Assembly (NCBI GenBank): GCA_002500505.1
Contig: DLRM01000044.1
Coordinates: 1 to 37,747, forward strand
Direction: 5' to 3'
Origin: Planctomycetes bacterium UBA7888
Lineage (GTDB): Bacteria; Planctomycetota; UBA1135
DNA length: 37,747 bases
Below are positions 1-8,806 of the stretch, one piece after another (within the stretch, counting starts at the first letter, position 1; each line of letters begins with the position of its first letter). Made by a program: the position numbers and the translations under genes. The notes beneath the pieces were generated by a model. It was not told where the DNA came from. It did no database searches and saw nothing but the letters and a program-made list of their open reading frames with translations.

Positions 1-1
1 C

Positions 2-1228
2 GGAATGATTATTTCCCACCTCGACCCTGAATGTGAGCGGGCCGCTTGGCTTGCTCCGCTTTCCATGGTTGCGGACATCTTCATGCGCCTGCTCAAGATG
101 CTCATCGTCCCGCTCATCCTTTCTAGTATTGTGACTGGTGTGACCTCCGTGGCGGGAGGGAAAGAATTTGGGCGGCTTGGCGGAAAGACCCTTCTCTATT
201 ACATGACGACAAGCCTTTTTGCCATTTGCGGTGGCCTGCTGGTTGTCAATCTATTCCAGCCGGGAACAGGTGCAGAACTCGTACTCAGCATTCCCGAACA
301 GTTTGATGCGGGCCAAGGCCGGAGCTTTGCGGACATTTTTGTTCGCATGGTTCCCCCAAATATATTTGAAGCTCTGACTCAAAACGGACAAATGCTCCAG
401 GTCATTGTCTTTGCCCTCATTCTTGGCTTTTTCATTGCAAAATCTCCGGAACCTCATGGCCCTCGCATTCGCGGGCTTTTCGAATCTTTCTTTGAAGTCA
501 TGATGCGCGTTGCGGAGTGGGTCTTGTCCTTGGTCCCTTACGGCGTGTTTGCCCTAGTTGCCAAGGTGGTGGGGGAAACTGGCCTGGCGGCTTTCAAGCC
601 CTTGTTGTTCTTCATGGCCATTGTGGCGGGGACTCTCCTTTTACATGCCGTCGTCGTTCTACCCCTCATTCTGCGCTTTGTTGGAAAGGTGTCTCCCATT
701 GGTTGGGCTCGAGCAATGTCGCCAGCTCTTATGACCGCTTTTACAACGAGTAGCTCTTCCATGACCTTGCCCGTTACCTTGGAGTGTGCAGAAAAGCGAG
801 GGAAGGCTGGCAATAAAATCAGTTCCTTTGTTTTGCCCTTAGGAGCCACCATCAACATGGATGGCACGGCTTTGTACGAATGTGTGGGTGTTATTTTTCT
901 ATCTCAATATTATGCAAGCCACTCTCCAGCCTTTGATTTGACCATGGGGATGCAGTTTTTAGTTGTGATTATGGCTTTATTAGCTTCCATTGGTGCGGCC
1001 GGAATTCCGAGTGCTGGTTTAGTGTTGAAGGCCACTATTTTGCAAGCCCTGGGATTGCCTGATGATGGTGTACTTTTGCTGTTGGCGATTGACCGGCCCT
1101 TGGACATGCTTCGGACCGCCGTCAATGTTTGGTCAGATTCCTGTGGAGTGGCCTTAATTGCAAAATCCGAAGGACTGCCTGTTTTGTTAGAAGAACCCCC
1201 TCCCGCTCCGACCCCCGCAGGGGGATAA
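2..1228 (+). CDS. Dicarboxylate/amino acid:cation symporter (DAACS family), 5' truncated
   Basis: Inner-membrane secondary transporter of the glutamate/aspartate/dicarboxylate (GltP/DctA/GltPh) family, which couples uptake of acidic amino acids or C4-dicarboxylates to Na+ or H+. Visible family marks are the early MLIVPLILSSIVTGV helix, the serine-rich hairpin SSSSMTLP (about nt 748-772), the signature NMDGTALY (about nt 855-878), the GIPSAG tip of the second hairpin, and DRPLDMLRTAVNVWSD near the C terminus. The frame is open to the left edge, and the first transmembrane helix expected before the MLIVP helix is absent. The gene therefore probably starts upstream of the window, and the ATG at nt 5 is unlikely to be the real start. 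Nine bases separate its stop from the proposed lon start, so the two may be cotranscribed. The substrate cannot be assigned from sequence alone. Confidence 0.93.
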   Translation, partial: GMIISHLDPECERAAWLAPLSMVADIFMRLLKMLIVPLILSSIVTGVTSVAGGKEFGRLGGKTLLYYMTTSLFAICGGLLVVNLFQPGTGAELVLSIPEQFDAGQGRSFADIFVRMVPPNIFEALTQNGQMLQVIVFALILGFFIAKSPEPHGPRIRGLFESFFEVMMRVAEWVLSLVPYGVFALVAKVVGETGLAAFKPLLFFMAIVAGTLLLHAVVVLPLILRFVGKVSPIGWARAMSPALMTAFTTSSSSMTLPVTLECAEKRGKAGNKISSFVLPLGATINMDGTALYECVGVIFLSQYYASHSPAFDLTMGMQFLVVIMALLASIGAAGIPSAGLVLKATILQALGLPDDGVLLLLAIDRPLDMLRTAVNVWSDSCGVALIAKSEGLPVLLEEPPPAPTPAGG

Positions 1229-1236
1229 TAGAGGAG

Positions 1237-3702
1237 ATGCGAGAGGACCCAGACTTCGAAGAAGAATCCGATATTTTGACACCCAGCCCGGAAGAAGCTG
1301 AGGCATTTGGCCAGGTTCTTGCCGAGGCCGCTGCAAGTTTGCCCATTCTGCACACGGGCACCCCGCCCAAAGTGTTGCCCATATTTCCTATGAGCCAGTC
1401 CGTCCCTTTTCCTGGGCTCATCATGCCGGTTGTGGCTCGCTCAGGCTTGGAAGAGACCATCATGGAGCAAGCCATTGCCCAAGGGAAGAAAAACGGAGGC
1501 ACCAAATATGTCGGGCTAATTCTGGCTCGCGGGAAAGTTGGCTCCTGGAAACCCAAGGATTTCGAACTTACCGGAGTAGTTGCAGAAGTTCACAAACGGA
1601 TAAAGTTGCCCGATGGCAATTCCAACTATGTTTGTCGGGGCCTTTCGCGCTTTCAAGTTGATACTTGGAGGACCTTGAAGGCAGAGGGGCGTAAGTCTCC
1701 AGTCGCTACCGTGATTTATCCGGAGGATGTTTACCCTCCGGGGAAAGAGGTGGAGGCTTTGCAGCGCAATGTGCTTGCCCTTTCTCAAAAAGTTTCTGGA
1801 CACCAACCCGGCTTAGGAGATGGATTCTCTTTGGCTGCTGCAAATATGGAGCCTGCCGGCGCTTTGGCCGATTTTTCTGCTGCCTATCTGGTTAAGGACT
1901 CAGAGGAAAAACAAGCCATTTTGAATCAACTGGATGTTCGCATTCGCCTTCAGATGGTCGATGAGGCCCTCACTCGAGAATTGGTGACCCTTGAGCTTGG
2001 CGATCAAATCCAGGCAGAAATTCGTGAGAAAATTGAAGAACAGCAGAAGCAGTTTTTCCTGCGAGAACAAATCAAAATTATTCGTCGCGAGTTAGGCGAA
2101 GAACAAGAACCTTCTGAAAGAGATCGCGAGTACTTCACGGAGAAACTTGAGGGCGGCGATTACCCTGAAGAGGTTGCTGCCAAGGTACGCGAAGAAATCG
2201 AACGTCTTTCCATGGTTCCAACGATGTCTCCGGAATATCCGGTTGTTCGGAATTACTTGGAATGGTTGGTGGAATTGCCTTGGCGCGTTTCGTCTGATGA
2301 CCGCATTGATATTGACCGTGCGGAGAAGGTCCTCGAACGAGATCATTTTGGCTTAACGGAAGCCAAGGAACGCATCCTCGAATTCCTCGGGGTTCGGAAA
2401 ATGCGCCCTGAACACTCTGGGGCGATTCTGTGCTTTGCTGGCCCTCCTGGAGTGGGGAAAACTTCTCTTGCTATGGCCATCGCTGAATCGATGGGACGCA
2501 AGCTCGAAAGAATGAGCTTAGGCGGGATGCGTGACGAGGCCGAAATCAAGGGGCATCGCAGGACTTATGTAGGGGCTCTGCCTGGGCGCATTCTTCAAAT
2601 GGTTCGTCGCGCAGGGACAAATAACCCCGTCATCGTTCTAGATGAAATCGACAAAATAGGTAAAGACTTCCGAGGAGATCCGGCTAGCGCACTTTTGGAG
2701 GTGCTCGACCCAGCGCAGAATCACGATTTCTTAGACCATTACTTGGACATGCGGTTTGATTTGAGCAAGGTCATGTTTATTGCGACGGCTAACGTTCTTC
2801 AGCATGTTCCACCTGCCCTTCGAGACCGTATGGAAGTCATTGAGCTCCCTGGCTACGTTACCGAAGAAAAGGTTCAAATTGCGAAGCGGCACTTGCTACC
2901 TCGCCAATTAAAAGAGCATGGACTAGCGTCCAAACGCCTCAAGTTGCCTATTTCAAGCATCCGAGCTGTCATCAACGGCTGGACTCGCGAAGCCGGAGTG
3001 CGAGGTCTTGAAAAATCAATCGCCTCTCTTTGTAGGAAACGTACTCTGCAGCTTGCTCGTAGAAAGCGACCGAAACCTGAACTTCCCATAAGCAAACTTG
3101 AAGAATTTTTGGGGCCAAAACGATTTACCGACGACCGTCTTCGTCTTCGACCTGAAGTTGGGATAACCCTTGGTCTGGCTTATACGCCCTATGGGGGGGA
3201 TGTTCTTGAAATTGAATGCGTTGGCTTCCCAGGAAAGGGCCGTGTCTCCTTTACAGGAAGTTTGGGCGATGTCATGACGGAGTCCTGTCGAATTGCTCAC
3301 AGCTTTTTGCGGGCAAACGCTCTTGAATTAGGAATTGAAGCGGACAAGCTGAGTGGAATAGATTTCCATATTCACTTTCCTGCCGGCGCCATTCCCAAAG
3401 ATGGGCCCTCTGCAGGGGCGGCCATTACCTGTGCGATGTTGAGCCGTCTGACGGGGAAACGCATGAAAGCACGCACTGCAATGACAGGTGAAATCACTCT
3501 GACAGGTGAGGTTTTGCCCGTGGGAGGGATTCGGGAGAAGGTCCTCGCAGCGAAGCGCCTAGGTATTAAGACCGTTCTGCTGCCCTCCGAAAATGAACGA
3601 GATGTGACCGTTCTGGATGAAGCTTGGACAAAGGGATTGCGCTTCGTCTATGTTTCGCAGTTCGATGAAGTGCTTAAAGCGGCTTTTACCAAACGCTCCT
3701 AA
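1237..3702 (+). CDS. lon: ATP-dependent Lon protease
   Basis: Cytoplasmic AAA+ serine protease that unfolds and degrades damaged and regulatory proteins. The 821-aa product has the full LonA order. The N-terminal substrate-binding domain spans about residues 45-260 and is followed by a coiled coil with a QKQFFLREQ motif. The AAA+ module has Walker A GPPGVGKT at 402-409 and Walker B LDEID with D469-E470. The C-terminal protease domain has the catalytic dyad Ser725 (in DGPSAG) and Lys768. Their 43-residue spacing equals that of E. coli Ser679/Lys722. I chose ATG 1237, just after the symporter stop. It is preceded by GAGGAG, which lies almost directly against the ATG. The open frame continues upstream to 1129, but that part overlaps the symporter and has no Lon similarity. 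The stop interlocks with the convergent HAD gene over 4 bp (3699-3702). No heat-shock promoter element was recognised. Confidence 0.97.
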   Translation: MREDPDFEEESDILTPSPEEAEAFGQVLAEAAASLPILHTGTPPKVLPIFPMSQSVPFPGLIMPVVARSGLEETIMEQAIAQGKKNGGTKYVGLILARGKVGSWKPKDFELTGVVAEVHKRIKLPDGNSNYVCRGLSRFQVDTWRTLKAEGRKSPVATVIYPEDVYPPGKEVEALQRNVLALSQKVSGHQPGLGDGFSLAAANMEPAGALADFSAAYLVKDSEEKQAILNQLDVRIRLQMVDEALTRELVTLELGDQIQAEIREKIEEQQKQFFLREQIKIIRRELGEEQEPSERDREYFTEKLEGGDYPEEVAAKVREEIERLSMVPTMSPEYPVVRNYLEWLVELPWRVSSDDRIDIDRAEKVLERDHFGLTEAKERILEFLGVRKMRPEHSGAILCFAGPPGVGKTSLAMAIAESMGRKLERMSLGGMRDEAEIKGHRRTYVGALPGRILQMVRRAGTNNPVIVLDEIDKIGKDFRGDPASALLEVLDPAQNHDFLDHYLDMRFDLSKVMFIATANVLQHVPPALRDRMEVIELPGYVTEEKVQIAKRHLLPRQLKEHGLASKRLKLPISSIRAVINGWTREAGVRGLEKSIASLCRKRTLQLARRKRPKPELPISKLEEFLGPKRFTDDRLRLRPEVGITLGLAYTPYGGDVLEIECVGFPGKGRVSFTGSLGDVMTESCRIAHSFLRANALELGIEADKLSGIDFHIHFPAGAIPKDGPSAGAAITCAMLSRLTGKRMKARTAMTGEITLTGEVLPVGGIREKVLAAKRLGIKTVLLPSENERDVTVLDEAWTKGLRFVYVSQFDEVLKAAFTKRS

Positions 3703-4382
3703 AGGAGGAGTGCTTCAACTTCTATTAAGTTCTTCAGGCGAAGATGTTCTCCGGAACTTGGCGGACTCGGTTCTCCTGGCGTTGGAATGCGAATAGTGAA
3801 ACTACCCGCCGCAACCGCCGCAGCAGTCCCATTTGCCGAATCCTCTACAGCTAAGCACTCCAGCGGGGAGACGCCCAATTGTTTGGCAGCTTCAATGAAA
3901 ACATCAGGGTGAGGCTTGCCTCGCTCGACATCTTCATGTCCGGAAACTGTTGCCTTGAAATAATTTGCAATTTCACAAACTTTGAGCGAATGTTCAATTT
4001 GGGCACGGGGAGAGGCAGAAGCAATGGCACAGGGGATTCCCCGCTGCCGCAAGGCGTCTAAAATTTTTATCGCCCCAGGTAGCAGCTCTAAACTGCGCTC
4101 GTGCAAAAGTACTCCAAAGGCTTCCGTCCGCTCCTCTGCCAACTGCTCGGGCGTGGGATGAAGGCTGTATTTCTGTCTCAGATCGGTCCAAAAGGGAATT
4201 TCCGACCAGCCAATAAATTTCGCAATGCTCCGAACGGGGACTTGATGGCCATGAGTCGCAAGAACGATGACTGCGCTTTCATGATGCAGGGGCTCGCTGT
4301 CCACGAGAGTGCCATCCAAATCAAAGAGTACACCTCGAAGGGGGGTTGGAAGTCCTTTCCGTTGTTTGGGGGGCTTTCTCAT
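3699..4382 (-). CDS. HAD-superfamily hydrolase, beta-phosphoglucomutase-like
   Basis: Cytoplasmic haloacid-dehalogenase-type phosphatase or phosphomutase of 227 aa. Motif I FDLDGTLVDSEP gives nucleophile Asp21 and acid/base Asp23. The helical cap follows, with SEPLHHESA at its start. Motif II is CAIASAS, motif III is the Lys of RGKPHPDVF, and motif IV is AVEDSANG. This pattern is typical of the beta-PGM/GPH-like subfamily (sugar phosphate phosphatases, phosphoglycolate phosphatase, beta-phosphoglucomutase), but the substrate is not predictable. I placed the start at ATG 4382, 16 residues before motif I. The open frame extends to 4478, but that would run deeper into the divergent lipoprotein gene. 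No Shine-Dalgarno sequence lies at a proper distance. The gene is head-to-head with the lipoprotein gene (6 bp between proposed starts) and tail-to-tail with lon. Confidence 0.9.
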   Translation of the reverse strand: MRKPPKQRKGLPTPLRGVLFDLDGTLVDSEPLHHESAVIVLATHGHQVPVRSIAKFIGWSEIPFWTDLRQKYSLHPTPEQLAEERTEAFGVLLHERSLELLPGAIKILDALRQRGIPCAIASASPRAQIEHSLKVCEIANYFKATVSGHEDVERGKPHPDVFIEAAKQLGVSPLECLAVEDSANGTAAAVAAGSFTIRIPTPGEPSPPSSGEHLRLKNLIEVEALLL

Positions 4383-4388
4383 GCGAGC

Positions 4389-5621
4389 ATGGGTATTTTC
4401 CTCTTTCTGGCGGCTTGTTCCAGTCCAAAGATGCAACCCCCAGCTTTGGAGGGGGCGCTCAATGACAGTGGCATTCAATTAGATTTGCCATCAGCTTGCC
4501 AACATTGGCAATCCACTTTGATTCGGGAGCTGAATCAAGTCCGAAGTGAGTGGGAAAATCTTCGCACTTGGCGATCCAGTGGAAAGATTTCTTCGGAACC
4601 CCTTGAGCTTAGAGTTTGCCTGGACGAGTATGCCGCAGGTCGGTTGATGCTGTCGAAAGGTCTCAAGGGTTCGCCGCGAGTGGCTCGCACCTATCCCGCA
4701 AGTCGCCTGGCTATTGTTCCCCTCCCTAGGCGAGACCTTTTACTTCTTAATCGGGCGCGGCCTCCTTTGACCTGGCTTCGCACTTTCCGCCATGAAGCTG
4801 CTCACCTTCTCTCTTTGGATGACTCCAAACTTCGGGAATCCCCTTTGTGGTTCCAGGAAGGCATTGCAGAGGCTTTGGCAGGAGACCGAAACGATCCTTG
4901 GTTCGATGCGGGTCTCTGGCGAAAGGGGCTTACGGAAGAACGATTGGAGCAAGGCGTTGGCCAACTTTGGGAAGATTTGCCAGCAGAAGGTTTGCTTCAA
5001 GCACGTCAAGCCCTCGTCTCAACTCTCCTAAAAAAAGGGGGGGAGGCTCCGTGGGAGTTCGCTGCGAATTGGACGATTCGTGATTTTCTTCAAAATGCCG
5101 GCTTCTCTTGGCCGGTGAAACGCATTGTTCTTGTGCGTCAGCGAGGTCGAGAATTCGACCCTCCAGATTCCGAAAACCCACTTCTTCTTGCGACCTTCCC
5201 TGGTCAGACTTGCACAGCGATTTTGGAACCTATTTGGGAGGGCCGTCCCCTTCAGTTTGGAGTCAAACTGGGGGCTTCCGGAGCCTCAGAGGGCGGTCTT
5301 TTAGTCTCAGGAATCGGTGAGAAACGGCTTCGAGTTCGTTTTGGCAGAACCGGCGGTGTTGGCCTCCATCAAGAAATGGGCCCCGGGGGCGGATTCCAGG
5401 CATTAGGACCACCAGCACCCACCTTGGCCCGTAAAGAGCGGGAACTCAACTTGGAGATAAAGGGAGACCGACTTTGGGTTGAGGTAGATGGGAAGGCTCA
5501 CAGCTTTAGCCTCGAGGAGAGCTTTCGGGCACCCTTTCAAATAGAAGCCTGGACTCACGACACCGCAATGACGGTTCGGAGTAGCTCGGATTTTAGAGAA
5601 GCAAGCTGGCGGCCTGAATAA
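4389..5621 (+). CDS. Putative lipoprotein with HExxH gluzincin-like metallopeptidase domain
   Basis: Probable exported lipoprotein of about 410 aa. The N terminus runs through a short hydrophobic stretch into LAACSSP, a good lipobox with Cys at residue 10. A central HEAAHLL motif (His135, Glu136, His139) is followed by WFQEGIAEAL, whose Glu157 would be the third zinc ligand. This is the pattern of gluzincin / Peptidase_MA-like proteins. The last 140 or so residues are rich in beta strands and resemble a concanavalin/jelly-roll sandwich (my inference). The start is doubtful. ATG 4389 leaves only nine residues before the lipobox and no basic n-region. An in-frame TTG at 4362 would add nine residues and place the start inside the divergent HAD gene. 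The 3' end overlaps the convergent GT9 gene by 29 bp. Proteolytic activity and substrate are unproven. Confidence 0.72.
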   Translation: MGIFLFLAACSSPKMQPPALEGALNDSGIQLDLPSACQHWQSTLIRELNQVRSEWENLRTWRSSGKISSEPLELRVCLDEYAAGRLMLSKGLKGSPRVARTYPASRLAIVPLPRRDLLLLNRARPPLTWLRTFRHEAAHLLSLDDSKLRESPLWFQEGIAEALAGDRNDPWFDAGLWRKGLTEERLEQGVGQLWEDLPAEGLLQARQALVSTLLKKGGEAPWEFAANWTIRDFLQNAGFSWPVKRIVLVRQRGREFDPPDSENPLLLATFPGQTCTAILEPIWEGRPLQFGVKLGASGASEGGLLVSGIGEKRLRVRFGRTGGVGLHQEMGPGGGFQALGPPAPTLARKERELNLEIKGDRLWVEVDGKAHSFSLEESFRAPFQIEAWTHDTAMTVRSSSDFREASWRPE

Positions 5622-6642
5622 CCTTCTCTGGAAGCAGGGCATCCATCAGTGGGGAGCGACAGTTCCGTTGGCGGGCCGGAGGGGTTTCGCCATCAGGGAG
5701 GGCGCTTACCCAAGATGTTCGAGCGCCAATGGGTCCATAAACGGCAGGATCCGTTGGGCCGAAAAGTCCTAAGGCTGGGGTGCCTCGCCATGCCGCGAGA
5801 TGGAGAGGGCCACTATCGGTTCCAATTAAAAGTTGGGCTCGGTCGCAAAGGGCCATGAGCTCAGGAATGCCAGTGGTGGGGGGGGCGAGCCGGGCGGCGG
5901 CGCCAGTAGAGTCGGCAATTTCAGAAACCATGGCCAAGTCCGAGGGAGTGTGAAGAAGTTGGACATCCAGGCCACGATCTGCGAGTTCTAAAGCCAAATC
6001 GGTCCAGGCGTGCTTGGGCCACGCTTTATCCCGTCCGTAGTGAGTGAACCCTGTATGCAAAAGCACGAGGGGAGCAGTTTCTTCTGGAGACTCGTCCATT
6101 GGGGCATTCCATTGGATTGGCCAAGGCCCGCCATCTTTTTGGAGGTTCAACGTGGGGAGCTCTAGTTGGGTGCACCGCGCGAATTGTTCGACCAGTTGAA
6201 AGTCCCTTCTGGAACGGTGGCGTTGAGGGGGGATGGAAACGCGTTCATGCACAAAAAGATGGGCCATCTCGCGGGCAGTCTTCCGGTCAAAGCCAATTTT
6301 TCGGCTTGCCGCCAGCGGCAGCAGATGAAGGGCACTTTTGAAATTTCCTTGAAAGTCCAAAATGGCATCGAAGGGGCCGGTGTCGCGAAGAGTTCTCAGG
6401 GCTTTTAGGGAAGCGCCAAACCCCGAGCGTCGAGGGAAAATGTGAAGAGAGTCCAAATCTGGATGGTCGGCGAGAAGCCCCTCATGCCGATCCTCGGTTA
6501 GCCATTCCAGTTGGGCTTTGGGCAGCATTTTTCGCAGTGCTCGGAGGGCGGGAAGAGCAAAAACCACATCACCTAGAGCCGAAAGGCGCACCAGGAGGAT
6601 GCGGGGTCTTTCGGGTAAGGGGCGGTGGAGCAGTTCAGGCAT
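5593..6642 (-). CDS. Glycosyltransferase family 9 (LPS heptosyltransferase-like)
   Basis: GT-B fold transferase of the ADP-heptose:LPS heptosyltransferase family (349 aa), acting on the cytoplasmic face of the inner membrane in LPS core or other surface-glycan assembly. The N-terminal Rossmann half opens with ILLVRLSALGDVVFALPALRAL (residues 15-36), the GT9 hallmark for acceptor and phosphate contacts. The C-terminal half holds VLLHTGFTHYGRDKAWP and LIGTDSGPLHLAAWRGTPALGLFGPTDP, the nucleotide-sugar-binding motif of WaaC/WaaF. A DFQGN segment near residue 115 is also typical. The length is normal for the family. The gene diverges from a Kdo/LPS-kinase-like gene 36 bp away, which supports a role in LPS core assembly. 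Whether it adds heptose, and to which position, is not decided. No Shine-Dalgarno sequence precedes ATG 6642. Confidence 0.9.
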   Translation of the reverse strand: MPELLHRPLPERPRILLVRLSALGDVVFALPALRALRKMLPKAQLEWLTEDRHEGLLADHPDLDSLHIFPRRSGFGASLKALRTLRDTGPFDAILDFQGNFKSALHLLPLAASRKIGFDRKTAREMAHLFVHERVSIPPQRHRSRRDFQLVEQFARCTQLELPTLNLQKDGGPWPIQWNAPMDESPEETAPLVLLHTGFTHYGRDKAWPKHAWTDLALELADRGLDVQLLHTPSDLAMVSEIADSTGAAARLAPPTTGIPELMALCDRAQLLIGTDSGPLHLAAWRGTPALGLFGPTDPAVYGPIGARTSWVSALPDGETPPARQRNCRSPLMDALLPEKVIQAASLLL

Positions 6643-6678
6643 GGCGGGAGATTAGCCGCTCTGGGACACTATGCGCAG

Positions 6679-7368
6679 ATGTCCGCACCCTCTACCTTTG
6701 AAAGCCACTCGTCCTCAGGAGTTCTCCTTTGGGTTCGACGGGGCATTGAATTGCCTGGCGGTGTAGATAATTGGCAGCACCGAGGCCAGGAGCGACTCGA
6801 GTCCCTGGCAGGAGATGTTTGTGGCGCAGGCAGAGGCGCTGTGCGGAAGTTGCCTTTGGGCGAACGGCATGGAATCTGGCGTAGGAACCTCCATGGCGGG
6901 TTCTTTGGAGCCCTATTGGGCGACCGTTTTTTAGATGCGGAACGCCTTACGGAAGAGGTTGTTGTGTCTGAAACCTTAAGGGCTCAAGGCGTTGCCACCC
7001 CCAAAGTGCTCTTGGCTTATGCCGAACGAAAGGGACTCTTTTGGCAACAGCACCTCGTAACAGAAGAAGTCCAATCTGCCCAAACCATTTATGAGGCCAG
7101 GAAAAGCCCTGCTGCCATAGCAGAAGCAATGAAACTGCTAGAGTCTCTTTTTGACCTTGGTTTTTGGGCGGCAGACATGCATCCGGCAAATTTGCTCTGG
7201 CAGCCCGAATCCAGTCAATGTTGGCTAATCGATTTGGCGGTAAGTAGTTTTCTTGGGCGTCCTTTGAACCCGATGGAGAGGGCCGCACGACTTCAGCGCT
7301 TCCGACGGTATTTTCAAAAACACGCGGGCTCCATTCCGGAAGGGGTTTCTCTCCCCCCGAATCGCTAA
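6679..7368 (+). CDS. Lipopolysaccharide/Kdo kinase-like protein (KdkA/WaaP family)
   Basis: Protein-kinase-like fold enzyme of 229 aa, resembling the Kdo kinase / WaaP / InaA group that phosphorylates LPS inner-core sugars on the cytoplasmic side of the inner membrane. The stretch HGIWRRNLHGGFFG followed by DRFLDAERLTEE matches the glycine-rich arginine region and the Glu helix of this group. ADMHPANLLW contains the catalytic-loop Asp and Asn, and LIDLAVS is the DFG equivalent. I chose ATG 6679. The reading frame is open from 6625, but the earlier part has no family similarity. The gene is divergent from the GT9 gene and is followed 9 bp later by cysS, so the two may share a transcript. WaaP-type heptose kinase activity is an alternative to Kdo kinase. 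Confidence 0.82.
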   Translation: MSAPSTFESHSSSGVLLWVRRGIELPGGVDNWQHRGQERLESLAGDVCGAGRGAVRKLPLGERHGIWRRNLHGGFFGALLGDRFLDAERLTEEVVVSETLRAQGVATPKVLLAYAERKGLFWQQHLVTEEVQSAQTIYEARKSPAAIAEAMKLLESLFDLGFWAADMHPANLLWQPESSQCWLIDLAVSSFLGRPLNPMERAARLQRFRRYFQKHAGSIPEGVSLPPNR

Positions 7369-7377
7369 AATCTGACC

Positions 7378-8799
7378 GTGGATTTACGCTTCTACAACAG
7401 CATGTCTCGGAGTTTGGAGACTTTTGAACCCATTGAGAAGGGTTCTGTAAGGATGTATCACTGCGGGCCAACGGTTTACCAGCGGCCTCATATTGGGAAC
7501 TATCGTGCCTTTTTGTTTGCTGACTTACTTCGTAGGCTTTTTGACCAACTTGGATTTGATGTGATCCAGGTGATGAATCTCACCGATGTCGGGCATCTTG
7601 TTGACGACGCTGATGACGGTGAGGACAAACTTGAAGTACAGGCCCGCAAAGACCAAGTAGACCCGTGGAAACTGGTTGAGCAGGTCAGCGAGCAGTTCTT
7701 TACAGATTTGAAAGCCTTACATGTGAGACCAGCTCATCATTATCCCCGAGCCACGGACCATATCCCTGAGATGATTCAGGTTGTCCAAAAGCTATTGGAG
7801 CACGAACATGCCTACCAAGTCGGAGGTAATGTTTATTTTGATGTTCATTCTTTTGAAAAGTACGGAGCCTTGTCTGGGAATCGAATTGAAGATTTGGAAG
7901 CGGGCGCGCGTTTGGAAGTGAACGACGAAAAACGGCATCCAGCCGATTTCGCTCTGTGGAAATCTGACCCCAAGCACATCATGAAGTGGGAGTCTTGCTT
8001 TGGCCCAGATGGTTTCCCAGGGTGGCATGTGGAATGTTCTGCGATGGCTATGAAATACTTGGGCGAGTCTTTCGATATCCACACTGGGGGAGAGGACAAC
8101 ATTTTTCCCCATCACGAATGCGAAATCGCTCAATCCGAAGGTGCGACGGGATTGCCCTTTGTGAACTTATGGATGCACACTCGATTTTTGCGCGTGGATG
8201 GTGGAAAAATGTCGAAGTCATTGGGGAATGTTTATTCCTTGGATGACTTAGTTGAAAAAGGATTCGAAGTTTTGGATTTCCGGTTCCTCGTTCTAAAAGC
8301 GCATTATCGTGGATCTTTGAACTTCACTTGGGATGCTCTACAGTCTGCCGCAGAAGGTCGTAAAGGTCTAATGGACTTTCGCCGGCGACTCGAGGCAGCC
8401 TGTACTCAAGGAAAGGGAGGAGAAGAAGGGAGTGATATCGTTGACAAGGCTCGAGAAGAGTTTCAGTTGGCCATTGCTGAAGACCTCAACACCTCCGCTG
8501 CTCTGGCTTCTGTGTTTGACCTGCGAAACCATTTTTTGAAGCGCGGGCTTTCTTTTGCAGAAGCGAAGCAAGCTCTTGCTTTTTTCAATGAGGTTGATGA
8601 TTTGTTTGGGCTCTTCCCCGAAGCTGTTGAAACTAGTTCAGGACTTTCGGATGAGGAAGTTGAGGCTCTTATTGTGGCTCGTACCCAGGCTCGATCGGAC
8701 AAGGAATGGGCCCTCGCTGACGAAATACGAGATCAATTGGCAGAGGCCAAGATTGTGTTAGAGGATGGCGCAGATGGGGTGCGCTGGCACCGTTCCTGA
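7378..8799 (+). CDS. cysS: Cysteinyl-tRNA synthetase
   Basis: Class I aminoacyl-tRNA synthetase that charges tRNA-Cys in the cytoplasm (473 aa, normal length). Visible motifs are CGPTVYQRPHIGN with zinc ligand Cys29 and the HIGH-type box HIGN at 38-41, the further zinc ligands in WHVECS and HHECE, and the KMSKS loop at residues 277-281. A helical anticodon-binding domain follows, and the final residues (ADGVRWHR) are typical of CysS. The start is GTG 7378, chosen because the conserved N-terminal LRFYNSMSR begins immediately. There is no clear Shine-Dalgarno sequence. An intrinsic terminator sits 7 bp after the stop and runs into the end of the convergent trmH gene. Confidence 0.97.
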   Translation: MDLRFYNSMSRSLETFEPIEKGSVRMYHCGPTVYQRPHIGNYRAFLFADLLRRLFDQLGFDVIQVMNLTDVGHLVDDADDGEDKLEVQARKDQVDPWKLVEQVSEQFFTDLKALHVRPAHHYPRATDHIPEMIQVVQKLLEHEHAYQVGGNVYFDVHSFEKYGALSGNRIEDLEAGARLEVNDEKRHPADFALWKSDPKHIMKWESCFGPDGFPGWHVECSAMAMKYLGESFDIHTGGEDNIFPHHECEIAQSEGATGLPFVNLWMHTRFLRVDGGKMSKSLGNVYSLDDLVEKGFEVLDFRFLVLKAHYRGSLNFTWDALQSAAEGRKGLMDFRRRLEAACTQGKGGEEGSDIVDKAREEFQLAIAEDLNTSAALASVFDLRNHFLKRGLSFAEAKQALAFFNEVDDLFGLFPEAVETSSGLSDEEVEALIVARTQARSDKEWALADEIRDQLAEAKIVLEDGADGVRWHRS

Positions 8800-8806
8800 A
8801 GCTTGG

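Noticed and set aside
1129..1236. Longer lon start overlapping the symporter
   Set aside because: The extra 36 residues are another frame of the symporter C terminus and have no Lon similarity; ATG 1237 follows the symporter stop.
910..1556. Two overlapping minus-strand reading frames of about 145 codons at the symporter/lon junction
   Set aside because: They lie opposite well-supported genes, have no motif and arise from codon bias on the coding strand.
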